A DNA stretch of 64,000 bases from Rhodobiaceae bacterium UBA4490. GTDB lineage: Bacteria; Pseudomonadota; Alphaproteobacteria; Parvibaculales; Parvibaculaceae. Shown here piece after piece: positions 1 through 8,927 of the stretch. The stretch lies in NCBI GenBank assembly GCA_002389665.1, contig DGNO01000005.1, positions 319,920 through 383,919 of the forward strand, given 5' to 3'. The first letter of the stretch is position 1. The number at the start of each line of letters is the position of its first letter. The translations under genes were made by a program, and so were the position numbers. A model generated the notes under the pieces. It saw only the letters and a program-made list of their open reading frames with translations. It made no database searches and had not been told where the DNA came from.

Positions 1-1
1 T

Positions 2-91
2 CTCGAAGAACAACTCGAAACCAGCCGCATTGCTCTCAAGGTCGAGCAGCAAATCCGCGCAAGTGGAAGCGGAGATAGCACAACGGGTTAA
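2..91 (+). CDS. C-terminal fragment of an unidentified protein (truncated by window start)
   Basis: An open frame enters the window at base 2 and stops at TAA 89-91, giving 29 residues that begin LEEQLETSRIALKV and end in a Ser/Gly/Thr-rich tail. The charged, helical, coiled-coil-like composition would suit a chain-length determinant or tyrosine-kinase tail, common at the head of such operons, but this is too short to identify. It points the same way as the polysaccharide genes that follow, 83 bp upstream of the amidotransferase, so it is probably the preceding operon member. Confidence 0.4.
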   Translation, partial: LEEQLETSRIALKVEQQIRASGSGDSTTG

Positions 92-174
92 GCGCAAGCT
101 TATTTGGCAGCTGGTGCGGCGTCGGTAGAAGATGCAGGCCCAAAAGGTAATCTGAGAAAAGTAAGGTAACGCAT

Positions 175-2175
175 ATGTGCGGCATCGCGGGCTTTTACAA
201 CTATCGCAACACAGCTCCGGTGGATAGGGATGTGCTTTTGCGTATGCGCGATGTCGTTCCGCACCGCGGACCTGATGGCGCCGGAGCCTGGTTCTCTGAC
301 GAGGGGCGTGTGGCGCTTGGTCATCGGCGGCTCTCCATTGTCGATCTGAGCGAGACGGCCAATCAGCCAATGCTCGATGGCAAGGATCTGGTTGTGACCT
401 TCAACGGTGAAATCTACAACCATCGCCAGCTGCGCGCGACTCTGACCAGTTCTGGGTATAATTTCCATACTGACCATTCGGATACGGAGGTGCTCCTGCA
501 CGGCTACCGAGAATGGGGGCTTGAGGGGTTGCTGAAGCGGCTAGAGGGCGATTTCGCATTCGCTATTTGGGATAGCAGAAAGCGCCGTTTGTCACTCGCC
601 CGTGATCGCGTTGGCGTCAAGCCGCTTTATTTCGCATCTGCTGGCGGCGCTTTCATATTTGGATCCGAAATTAAGTCGATTCTGGAGCATCCTGCAGTGG
701 TGCGCGACATCGATCCGATGGCGATGTACCACTATCTCTCCTTCCTGACCACGCCCGCGCCGCAGACCATGTTTGCGGGCGTGTGGAAGTTGCCTGCCGG
801 CTGCTGGCTGGAAGTGGAAGAAGGTACCATTGGGGCCGGGCGTTACTGGGATGCCGTGCCGGGGCAAGGTATTGACCCGGCCGAAACCAAGGGCTTGTCG
901 GATAAAGCGTTAGAAGCGTTCTACGTTGACGGTATTCGTTCCCGCCTGGAAGAGGCTGTGGAAAAACGGATGATGGCCGATGTCCCGGTTGGGGTTTTCT
1001 TGTCCGGCGGCGTTGATTCTTCAACCAACGTGGCACTGATGAGTCGCCACAGTAACGGGCCGGTGCGTACATTCACAATTGGCTTCAAGGACCATCAGCA
1101 CCTTAATGAGCTGGATCATGCCAGACGCATTGCAGATCGTTATCAAACCGATCACCACGAGATCCTGATCGAGGAAGCCGACATGGTTGGCTATCTCGAG
1201 CAGCTGGTGCACCACCAGGATGAGCCGATTGCCGACTGGGTGTGCATTCCCCTGCACTTTGTCTCCAAGCTGGCTAAGGACGCGGGGGTTACCGTAATCC
1301 AGGTAGGCGAGGGGGCAGACGAGCAGTTCTGCGGTTATGCCAGCTACATGGGCTACCTCAGGCTCTATCATCGCTATTGGCACCCGTTCCGCAGTTACCT
1401 ACCGGGGTTTGCTCGCAAAGGCATCGCCAGCCTAGCAATGACGGCGGCAAGTATGCGCCCCTCGCTGATGGTTTATGCGGATATTATCGACCGGGCCGCG
1501 CATGACCGGGAACATTTCTGGAGCGGCGCCACGGTGTTCTGGGAAAATTTGAAACGGACCATTGTCAACCCGGAAGCCTTTCAGCCGGCGCCAGTGGATG
1601 CGGACATGCGGGCGACCGGGCTTCTGCCACCGGACTATGAGGAAACGGATACGTTCAACATCATCCGTTCGTTTCTTGGGCCTTTCGATGCAGCGCACCC
1701 CGGACAGGATGCGTTAACCCGAATGATCCATAACGAGTTCCGGTTGCGGTTGCCGGAATTGCTTCTCATGCGTGTGGACAAGATTACGATGTCGAGTTCG
1801 CTGGAAGCCCGTGTGCCTTTCCTGGATGACAAGCTGGTGTCCTTTACTATGGACATTCCCGAGGCATGGAAAACGCGCGGTGGCGAGCCGAAATATCTGC
1901 TCAAGAAAGCGGTGGAAGACCTGCTTCCGCATGATCTGATTTATCGTAAAAAGCAGGGGTTCGGCGCTCCCATGAGCGAGTGGCTGCGCGGCAAATTCGG
2001 TCAGCAGGCACGTGACACGATCATGCAATCGCAGCTTATGCAGCGCGGGTTCTTTAAAACCGAAGCAATCGAAGCCATGATTGAGGCGCACCGTCAGGGG
2101 AGTGCCGACAACAGTCTTTATATTTGGACATTGTTTAATTTGGCAGCTTGGCACGATTACTGGATATCGAAGTAG
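175..2175 (+). CDS. asnB: Asparagine synthase (glutamine-hydrolysing)-type amidotransferase of the polysaccharide locus
   Basis: The 666-residue protein starts MCGIAGF, so Cys2 is exposed as the class II glutaminase nucleophile after Met removal. The glutaminase domain spans about 1-215 and contains the PHRGPDG and FNGEIYN signatures. The synthetase domain follows, with the PP-loop SGGVDS at residues 277-282 and a late LEARVPFLD motif. The start is supported by AAGG about 8 bases upstream. Family members hydrolyse glutamine and use ATP to amidate a carboxylate. In polysaccharide operons they are usually proposed to amidate uronic acids rather than make free asparagine, and the neighbours here (heparinase-like proteins, flippase, glycosyltransferases) favour that. 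The substrate is inference; the enzyme class is secure. Confidence 0.93.
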   Translation: MCGIAGFYNYRNTAPVDRDVLLRMRDVVPHRGPDGAGAWFSDEGRVALGHRRLSIVDLSETANQPMLDGKDLVVTFNGEIYNHRQLRATLTSSGYNFHTDHSDTEVLLHGYREWGLEGLLKRLEGDFAFAIWDSRKRRLSLARDRVGVKPLYFASAGGAFIFGSEIKSILEHPAVVRDIDPMAMYHYLSFLTTPAPQTMFAGVWKLPAGCWLEVEEGTIGAGRYWDAVPGQGIDPAETKGLSDKALEAFYVDGIRSRLEEAVEKRMMADVPVGVFLSGGVDSSTNVALMSRHSNGPVRTFTIGFKDHQHLNELDHARRIADRYQTDHHEILIEEADMVGYLEQLVHHQDEPIADWVCIPLHFVSKLAKDAGVTVIQVGEGADEQFCGYASYMGYLRLYHRYWHPFRSYLPGFARKGIASLAMTAASMRPSLMVYADIIDRAAHDREHFWSGATVFWENLKRTIVNPEAFQPAPVDADMRATGLLPPDYEETDTFNIIRSFLGPFDAAHPGQDALTRMIHNEFRLRLPELLLMRVDKITMSSSLEARVPFLDDKLVSFTMDIPEAWKTRGGEPKYLLKKAVEDLLPHDLIYRKKQGFGAPMSEWLRGKFGQQARDTIMQSQLMQRGFFKTEAIEAMIEAHRQGSADNSLYIWTLFNLAAWHDYWISK

Positions 2176-2246
2176 GCGGACTTTTTTGCCAATCAACAAC
2201 TATTCGATAGATACCGTGATGCACATTCAGCTATGAGCCGTTCTCT

Positions 2247-4256
2247 ATGAAACGCGATATTCTCGGTATGATCCGGCGAGGCCTGCGCAAACCGCCGCAT
2301 GTGATTGCAGCGCGGCTTGCGGCGGAACTTGCGGCCGAGAGCGAACGGTTGGTAGCGCCAAAGCTAGCACGCTCTTTCGGAACCCGCGCGTTGCTGCGTG
2401 CGCTTGGGAAGAACTCAATCGATCAGTTGTGGCATGACCTGGGCGACCGTCCTTTCCCGCTGCCGCAGAGTGTGTCCTGGTCAGCTGTCGTGCCGGAAGA
2501 CGAGCGCCGTGAGATTTTGAGCCGAGCAGATAAGGCTGTGGGACGGCGCGTGGCGCTACTTGGTTCCGGCGATGTGGAACTTGGCCGCCCTATCGACTGG
2601 CATACCGATTTCAAAACCGGTCATCGGTGGCCGCCGGCCTTTCACCGTTCCATCGAGTATAACAACCCGGAACGGCCCAGCGACGTGAAGGTGCCGTGGG
2701 AGCTCTCGCGCCTTCAATGGCTGATGCCGGCGGGGCAGGCTTATCTGCTTACGGGCGAAGAGCGCTATGCCGAAGCCGTGCGCTCGGTGTTGGAGGAATG
2801 GATTGAAGCCAATCCTTATGCCCTGAGTGTCAACTGGGCCTGCACGATGGAGGCCGCGCTGCGCATTCTGGTGTGGACGTGGTTTTTTCACGTTTTCAAA
2901 GACAGCCGGGCTTGGGACGATGAGGAGTTTCGCGGCCGGTTCCTCGCTAGCCTCTATCTGCATGGCCGCTTCACGGAGCGGCATCTGGAGAAGTCCGATG
3001 TCAACGGCAATCACTATACCGCCGATGCGGCAGGGTTGGTATTTGCCGGTTTGTTCTTCGGCCAAGGGCGCGGACCCCACCGCTGGCTCGATCTGGGATG
3101 GCGCATCCTATGCGACGAACTGCCTAAGCAGGTGACGGCGGACGGCGTCGATTATGAAGCCTCGGTACCGTATCACCGGCTGGTTGCCGAGTTGTTTCTC
3201 CTGCCGGCGCATTACCGCATGCTGGCCGAACATGATGTGACGCCCGCTTATCGCAAGCGTGTGGTTGCCATGGGGCGTTTCACCGCCGCCTATACCCGGG
3301 AGGCGGGAACGGTGCCACTGTTGGGCGATGCCGATGATGCGCGCGCCCTGCCGCTGGGTACTCAGCCAATCAACGATCATCGGTATCTTGTGGGGCTGAT
3401 CGGCGAGATTTTCTCTGATGACAGTTTGCGTGGCCGTGCTGGCGGGCCGATGGGGGAAGTGCGCTGGTTGCTGGGACCGCAAGCTGCGGAGCGTCTGGAG
3501 ACATACCCTGCGGCAACGCGCGGCTCCGAGGCTTTTGCCGAGGGTGGCGTCTACGTTATGGCCAATCCACGCGATCATGTGTTTGTGGACTGCGGGCCGA
3601 TCGGGCTCGCGGGCCGCGGCGGCCATGGCCATAATGATTGCCTTTCTTTCGAGGCTGTGTTGGACGGGGTGCATCTCGTCTCTGACGCCGGCGCTTATCT
3701 CTATACAGCTTCATATGAGGAGCGGAACCGCTTTCGCGCAACGGCCAGTCACAATACGCCGCAAATAGACGGAGAAGAGATCAATCGCTTCATCCGTCCG
3801 GATTATCTTTGGAACCTTCACTACGACGCGGTGCCCGACGTGCGGCTGTGGCAACCGGGTGAGACTAGCGATAAGCTGGTGGCAGGCCATGCGGGTTATC
3901 AAAGGCTTGCCCATCCAGTGCGCCCAGTGCGCAGCTATGAATTAGAACATGCCAATCACACTCTAACGATTGAGGACAGTTTTGAGGAGGACGTTGCCGC
4001 AACTCATTTGGTGGAGGTCCCTTTGTTGTTAGCGCCAGGCGTCGAGGCAGAGGTTGCTGGCGCAGGGAAAGTATTGCTGCGTGCTGCTGGCCGCAATTTT
4101 CACGTGACCTGGTACGATCCGCAGGAGTGGACTTTGTCCTTGGAGGAAGGGCGTGTGTCGCCGTCTTACGGCGTTGTCGTACCGGCCGTGCGGTTGCTCT
4201 GGCGGCGCCAGGGGCGACTTTGTCCCTTCCGCATGACCCTGGCTCCGGCGGGGTAG
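2247..4256 (+). CDS. Heparinase II/III family protein, first copy
   Basis: This 669-residue protein has the two-part architecture of the family. An alpha/alpha-toroid N-terminal half contains the DVNGNHYTADAAGL segment. A beta-sandwich C-terminal half carries the H-x-H motif GHGHND at residues 459-464, followed by RATASHNT. Characterised members are polysaccharide lyases acting on uronate-containing glycans. Unusually for a lyase, the N-terminus (MKRDILGMIRRGLRKPP) is basic and has no signal peptide or lipobox, so the protein appears cytoplasmic. It sits between the amidotransferase and the flippase (3-base gap), and a second family member lies 8.6 kb downstream. A biosynthetic or quality-control role on the repeat unit is more plausible than nutrient degradation, but this is unproven. 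Confidence 0.88.
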   Translation: MKRDILGMIRRGLRKPPHVIAARLAAELAAESERLVAPKLARSFGTRALLRALGKNSIDQLWHDLGDRPFPLPQSVSWSAVVPEDERREILSRADKAVGRRVALLGSGDVELGRPIDWHTDFKTGHRWPPAFHRSIEYNNPERPSDVKVPWELSRLQWLMPAGQAYLLTGEERYAEAVRSVLEEWIEANPYALSVNWACTMEAALRILVWTWFFHVFKDSRAWDDEEFRGRFLASLYLHGRFTERHLEKSDVNGNHYTADAAGLVFAGLFFGQGRGPHRWLDLGWRILCDELPKQVTADGVDYEASVPYHRLVAELFLLPAHYRMLAEHDVTPAYRKRVVAMGRFTAAYTREAGTVPLLGDADDARALPLGTQPINDHRYLVGLIGEIFSDDSLRGRAGGPMGEVRWLLGPQAAERLETYPAATRGSEAFAEGGVYVMANPRDHVFVDCGPIGLAGRGGHGHNDCLSFEAVLDGVHLVSDAGAYLYTASYEERNRFRATASHNTPQIDGEEINRFIRPDYLWNLHYDAVPDVRLWQPGETSDKLVAGHAGYQRLAHPVRPVRSYELEHANHTLTIEDSFEEDVAATHLVEVPLLLAPGVEAEVAGAGKVLLRAAGRNFHVTWYDPQEWTLSLEEGRVSPSYGVVVPAVRLLWRRQGRLCPFRMTLAPAG

Positions 4257-4259
4257 AAG

Positions 4260-5540
4260 ATGGAACTTCCATCACCCACCAAACTTCTACGCAGTCTCGA
4301 CCGAGAGGCGATGATGACAATCGCTTCCCGCTTTGCTGTGATGCTTGCGGGTATTATCACCAGCATTGTTACGGCGCGGCTTCTGGGGCCGGAGGGGCGT
4401 GGGCTCTATTTCTATGCCGTCACCCTGGCTGGCTTTGTTACTCAGTTCGGTAATCTCGGATTTCCATCAGCCAATACTTACATCGTGGCGCGCGAGCGTG
4501 ACAAATTGAGGGCGTTGACGATCAACAGTCTTTGGCTGTCCGGTCTCGTTTTTGTGGCTGGGGCGGGAATCCTTGTGTCCGTTGCAGGGCAATTGGATGT
4601 TCCGATTGCCGTGTTGCTGCTCGCCGCTGCGCTGGGCGCCTCAAATTTGCTGTTCATGCTCATGAGCAACCTGTTGGTTGGTCTGCAGCGCATCGCGCAG
4701 TTCAATATTTTCCAGATCGGTTACAATCTGCTGGTTCTGGTTGCTATTCTGTGTGTGGCACTGATGTTTGAGACGGTGGCCGCGTTCCTGACCGGCTCTC
4801 TGATCGCTACAGTGATTGCAGCGTTGTTGGCTTTTGCGGCGCTTGCCCGCGGCTTCGACTTGCAGTTGCATTTTGACGTCAGTGTACTAAGGCCCGCCGT
4901 GCGCTATTCTTTGCGCGCCTTTATCGTCACGTTGTTGGGCTTTATAGTTTTGCGCGGGAATGTGCTGATTCTCGGGCATTTCGCCGATGGCGATGAGCTG
5001 GGCTACTACTCAGTAGCGGCGCAATTAGCCGATGTGGTAGCTATTTTGCCCGTTTCCTTCGCGTTGGTGGTTTTTCCTCGCTTGGTACGCCAAGATGTGG
5101 GCCGTTACGAGGCGACCTGGCGCCAAGCAAAGCTGGTAGCTGTGATCATGCTGTTGGTTTGTGGCATTGCAGCGCTTCTCGCCTCGCTTTTCGTTCGCAT
5201 CGCCTTTGGCGAGGCCTACATGCCCGCAGTCCCTGTTTTTTACGTGATGCTGCCGGGTATGTTCTTTTTGGGGATGAGCACCATGCTCGCCCAGTATTTG
5301 GGGGCAGTGGGACTGCCTAAGAAAATCATTGCTGTTTGGCTAGTTACGACGCTATGCCTGTTTGCGGTTGCCGGTTTGCTGGTGCCAACACACCAGGGAA
5401 TTGGTGCGGCCGCTGCCCTTTCAGTATCTTATACAATCCTTTTCCTGTTGATGAGTTATGCAGTTGTGAGGCAGGCGCGCCAAGAACGTAAAAAATATTC
5501 GTCGCAGGCATTCGACGATTTACCGGAGATATTGAGTTGA
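4260..5540 (+). CDS. Oligosaccharide flippase (Wzx/MATE-like polysaccharide transporter)
   Basis: A 426-residue, very hydrophobic protein with roughly 12 predicted membrane segments. Near the N-terminus it has IVTARLLGPEGRGLYFYAV, a segment typical of polysaccharide-synthesis flippases (MOP superfamily). Such proteins move undecaprenyl-diphosphate-linked repeat units from the inner to the outer leaflet of the cytoplasmic membrane. It begins 3 bases after the preceding stop; an internal ATG pair at residues 18-19 is an alternative start. Its stop overlaps the TTG start of the next glycosyltransferase, indicating translational coupling. Substrate cannot be read from sequence. Confidence 0.88.
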   Translation: MELPSPTKLLRSLDREAMMTIASRFAVMLAGIITSIVTARLLGPEGRGLYFYAVTLAGFVTQFGNLGFPSANTYIVARERDKLRALTINSLWLSGLVFVAGAGILVSVAGQLDVPIAVLLLAAALGASNLLFMLMSNLLVGLQRIAQFNIFQIGYNLLVLVAILCVALMFETVAAFLTGSLIATVIAALLAFAALARGFDLQLHFDVSVLRPAVRYSLRAFIVTLLGFIVLRGNVLILGHFADGDELGYYSVAAQLADVVAILPVSFALVVFPRLVRQDVGRYEATWRQAKLVAVIMLLVCGIAALLASLFVRIAFGEAYMPAVPVFYVMLPGMFFLGMSTMLAQYLGAVGLPKKIIAVWLVTTLCLFAVAGLLVPTHQGIGAAAALSVSYTILFLLMSYAVVRQARQERKKYSSQAFDDLPEILS

Positions 5541-7219
5541 ATTACGCGCTGGTCGCCTATCCCCTTTCTCGCGATTATCGCCAGAAGCTGGAAAGTGCAC
5601 TTGGCTATGTGCCGCAATATCTGACGGTTGCCGAGCTGCGACGCGAACCTCTGGGGCAGTTGCTGCGGCGTTTGCGCAAGCTGAACGCTCGGTGCCTGGT
5701 GATGCCGCTGGAGGATGTGAACAGCAGAGCACTTTTGCCCATTCTGTGCGGCTTGGCGGCAATCAGCAATGCAAAGCACCTGGAGATCGTGCAACCGGAC
5801 CTCAGTCGCAAGCCGCTATCACGGCTGAGAGCGCTTGGTTCTCTCGTGCAGGGCGCTTTTGCCTCTATTAGCGGTTTCACCGCCGCCTTCCGCTGCAACC
5901 GTGAACTCGACAAGCTGCTGTCCGCATCTCGGCAGCAAGCTGCAAAAGGTGAAGGTGAGGTTCTGTATCTCAAGACCAATCTCTGGTTTGGAGTTAAAGC
6001 TGGCGGTTCCGTCGGTCATGTGGCCGGTGTGGTCAATGCGTTGGTACGGCGTGGCCGGAAAGTGAGATTTCTCTCCGCTGAGCCGCCAGTCATGGTCGAT
6101 AGCAGTGTTGAATTTCAGCCCATTGCGCCGCCAGCCGTCTATGGGTTGCCAAGTGAGCTCAACCTCTATCGCTTTCAGCGGATGTTTCAAAGCCAGGCTC
6201 TTGAGATCGTGAAGGGGCGTAAGATCGCCATGATCTACCAGCGCTTGTCGCTGGCCAATTATGCCGGGGTAGCGCTCTCGCGATTGCTCCGCGTTCCTCT
6301 GGTGATCGAATATAATGGTTCGGAGGCCTGGGTGCAGAAGAACTGGGGGCGGCCGCTGCGCTATCATAATCTGGCGGTGAAGGCGGAGGACGCATGCTTG
6401 CGCCATGCTCATGCTGTGGTAACGATCTCTGATGTTCTGCGTGACGAGCTGATTGAGCGCGGCGTCGCGCCGGAGCGCATCGCCACCTATCCCAACTGTA
6501 TCGAGCCGGCTGTATTCGATCCAGCGCGCTTCTCCTCGGTGGAGAAGGACGAAATTCGGCGCAGCTATGGCATCGATCCGCAGGCGCTTGTGGTCACCTT
6601 CATTGGCACGTTCGGTCAATGGCACGGAGTGGAGGTGCTCGCTAAGGCCATTCGGCAACTTGTGAATGAATCTGCCGAGCTGCTCGAGCGAAAAAAGGTA
6701 CACTTTATGCTCATCGGGGATGGGCTGAAATTCTCACAGGTGCAAGAGGAGCTCGCGGGGGAAAAATATCAGGCCTTCGTGACTCTGACAGGTCTTATCC
6801 CTCAAGATCAGGCACCATCCCACCTTTTTGCTTCTGATATTTTGGTTTCCCCGCATATACCGAATGAAGACGGCAGCCGGTTTTTTGGATCGCCGACCAA
6901 ACTTTTTGAGTATATGGCGATGGAGAAGCCAATCATCGCCTCTGATCTCGATCAGATTGGCGAGGTGCTTCGCGGCAGTCCGCATATATCGCGTTTGAAG
7001 GTGGGGGACAGTTTACCACGTGAAGCCATGGCTATTCTGACTCAACCTGGGAGTGTGGCGGAGCTTGCCGATAGCATTCGTTATCTGCTGGATAATCCGC
7101 AACAACATTCAATGCTGGGTATTGCAGCTCGAAAAGAAGCATTGTCGCGGTACACATGGGATCATCATGTGGTGCATATTCTGGAGGTGCTGGAGCGATC
7201 AGTCGCGGGGGAAAGGTAA
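5537..7219 (+). CDS. GT4-family glycosyltransferase with long N-terminal extension
   Basis: 560 residues; starts with TTG (5537-5539) overlapping the flippase TGA. The first 130 or so residues are an extra domain (MNYALVAYPLSRDYRQKLE onward) without a recognised family. The GT-B fold follows: a GGSVGHVAGVVNAL donor/acceptor segment near 155, and a C-terminal Rossmann half with FIGTFGQWHGVEVLAKAI, then FGSPTKLFEYMAMEKPIIASD, the GT4 nucleotide-sugar-binding signature. It should act at the cytoplasmic face, adding a sugar to the lipid-linked repeat unit. Sugar specificity is unknown. The fold and family are secure; the extension might alternatively be a degraded accessory domain. Confidence 0.88.
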   Translation: MNYALVAYPLSRDYRQKLESALGYVPQYLTVAELRREPLGQLLRRLRKLNARCLVMPLEDVNSRALLPILCGLAAISNAKHLEIVQPDLSRKPLSRLRALGSLVQGAFASISGFTAAFRCNRELDKLLSASRQQAAKGEGEVLYLKTNLWFGVKAGGSVGHVAGVVNALVRRGRKVRFLSAEPPVMVDSSVEFQPIAPPAVYGLPSELNLYRFQRMFQSQALEIVKGRKIAMIYQRLSLANYAGVALSRLLRVPLVIEYNGSEAWVQKNWGRPLRYHNLAVKAEDACLRHAHAVVTISDVLRDELIERGVAPERIATYPNCIEPAVFDPARFSSVEKDEIRRSYGIDPQALVVTFIGTFGQWHGVEVLAKAIRQLVNESAELLERKKVHFMLIGDGLKFSQVQEELAGEKYQAFVTLTGLIPQDQAPSHLFASDILVSPHIPNEDGSRFFGSPTKLFEYMAMEKPIIASDLDQIGEVLRGSPHISRLKVGDSLPREAMAILTQPGSVAELADSIRYLLDNPQQHSMLGIAARKEALSRYTWDHHVVHILEVLERSVAGER

Positions 7220-7220
7220 A

Positions 7221-8705
7221 ATGGTATCGCACGCTGTTATGCAGAATGGGTGGTATCGCTTTGTGCCATTGCTGGCATTTTTAGCGGTTTATACGATCAC
7301 CTGTCTTACGGGCGCTATTTTTTTTCTGCTGGACGTTGAGGCATTCGTTCTCCTTTACGAATATTTCTCCGGGGCGGCTGTGCCCGTTCTAGGTGGGTAC
7401 GAGCGATTTGTGGCCGTCTGTTTGCTGGTTGCCGCTCCCTGCTTCATGGCCGCCGGATATACATTTACGACATCTCATCTGGTTTGCCGAATTTTTCCAA
7501 GCGCTGGCACAGAGGTGCAACCTGGAAAGTATATGCAAACCGGTGTCGCGCTGTTGTTTCTGGTTAGCGCTTCGATCACTGTTTGGTCTTTACTGAAGAG
7601 CGGCGCGTTCAATGAGCTTGCGGCCTGGACGGATTACGCTGCCTATGTCGGTGCCCGGTGGAAGCTCTTCCGGGAATTGGGGTATTTCGAGTTCGTCAAT
7701 ATCTATCTAGCCCTGCCCTTCATCGCGGCATGGCTTGCGTTGATTGTGCCGTTCAGGGGGCACGCACGCTTCGCTGCTGTACTCGTGATCGGGCTGGTTG
7801 TTGTGCTGCTTACCTTCTTTTTGTTTCAAAAAAAGTCGATCATTGTTTCGGTCATTATTTTCGGTGGGGCCTTGTTGCTTGATGCGTCCGCATTGTTTGG
7901 AAGAGAGTGGGTCAAGCGTGCCGGATTGGGGATCGTTATTCTTACAATTGCCTATTTTCTCGCAGTTATTGTGCCCGTTATGTCTGACGGTTCTCGTACA
8001 GCCGAACAATCTTCCGAAGTGGCGGGGGGAGATTTTGGTGTACAATCAGCTGCGCCTACCGGGACATCGCAACCAGAAGTGAAGGGTGAGATGTCCGGGG
8101 AGGCATCCCAAGACTCGGAAGCGAGAATTGGAAAGCCTGGCACACTAACTGAAGAGGAGATCCAGCACCGCCGAAACTATATCGCAGACAGGATGGCGCT
8201 GCATGAATCACGCGCGAAGCAAATTTGGCTTTATACGCTCATGGCGCCGCTCACGCGCACATCCGCATCCGCCTTGTTTTATCCGGTAGTTTTCCCGGAC
8301 GAACATCCTTATTACGGTATCGATTTAGGGCAGGATATTCTGGGTTTCGGGCATATGCCCGACGACACGATCGTCGTTTGGCGTTTTATGAACCCTAACA
8401 TTTCCGGATCGGCGTCTGCTCCCTACCAATTCGTTCTATACAGCCAAATCGGTTTGATTGGTGCGCTTGCCGGCAGTTTGGTCGTGGGTGCTGCGCTCGG
8501 ATTTGCGTGGGCCTGGAGCCAAATATCATTTGGGCGGGAAATTCGGGCGCTCGCTGGTTGCGGCGTGGTCTTGTTCGCGATTTATATTGCAATTGACGGT
8601 GTACGAAATTCGATTTTTTCAAGTTATGGCATGCTTTGGTACTTGTTGATGATTCTGGCTATATGGGCAGTGAGCAACATAGGGCGTTTATCGTTTTCGC
8701 GTTGA
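7221..8705 (+). CDS. O-antigen/exopolysaccharide polymerase-like membrane protein
   Basis: A 494-residue polytopic protein with at least ten hydrophobic segments. A hydrophilic stretch at about 255-320 is rich in Ser, Glu and Gly and would form a large loop. The chosen ATG 7221 follows a strong GGGGGAAAGG ribosome-binding site and lies 1 base after the preceding stop; a longer in-frame reading would lie inside the upstream gene. Wzy-type polymerases are poorly conserved, so the assignment rests on topology, size and position between a glycosyltransferase and methyltransferases in an operon that has a flippase but no other polymerase candidate. It would join flipped repeat units in the periplasm. 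Confidence 0.65.
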   Translation: MVSHAVMQNGWYRFVPLLAFLAVYTITCLTGAIFFLLDVEAFVLLYEYFSGAAVPVLGGYERFVAVCLLVAAPCFMAAGYTFTTSHLVCRIFPSAGTEVQPGKYMQTGVALLFLVSASITVWSLLKSGAFNELAAWTDYAAYVGARWKLFRELGYFEFVNIYLALPFIAAWLALIVPFRGHARFAAVLVIGLVVVLLTFFLFQKKSIIVSVIIFGGALLLDASALFGREWVKRAGLGIVILTIAYFLAVIVPVMSDGSRTAEQSSEVAGGDFGVQSAAPTGTSQPEVKGEMSGEASQDSEARIGKPGTLTEEEIQHRRNYIADRMALHESRAKQIWLYTLMAPLTRTSASALFYPVVFPDEHPYYGIDLGQDILGFGHMPDDTIVVWRFMNPNISGSASAPYQFVLYSQIGLIGALAGSLVVGAALGFAWAWSQISFGREIRALAGCGVVLFAIYIAIDGVRNSIFSSYGMLWYLLMILAIWAVSNIGRLSFSR

Positions 8706-8753
8706 TGAACCTTTGAATTAAGATTGAACTTGACCTCCCTGAAAAGGACCTGC

Positions 8754-8849
8754 ATGCGCTATCGTTCGAAAAAGTCTAATATATCCAAGCTGCGCTTGTG
8801 TTCGTCAGTCAGGCGGAGAGCCAAAGCGGAAGTGGTGCGGTCTTTGTAA
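8754..8849 (+). CDS. Possible small basic peptide (31 residues)
   Basis: In the 222-base gap between the polymerase-like gene and the first methyltransferase, an ATG follows GAAAAGGA at 5-base spacing and opens a 31-codon frame beginning MRYRSKKSNISKLRL. It is strongly basic (many Arg/Lys) and has no recognisable domain. The good ribosome-binding site is the only positive evidence; a frame this short can arise by chance. The rest of the gap is A/T-rich with no clear hairpin. Confidence 0.2.
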   Translation: MRYRSKKSNISKLRLCSSVRRRAKAEVVRSL

Positions 8850-8927
8850 GAGTTTTAGCGAGATGCGGCACGGACGAAACGGGCACTGGCTGTAGAGGCG
8901 CATAGAATTTCATGGGGATGTAAAACA

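Noticed and set aside
7053..7220. Longer start for the polymerase-like protein
   Set aside because: The extra 56 residues are out-of-frame translation of the glycosyltransferase, while ATG 7221 has a strong ribosome-binding site.
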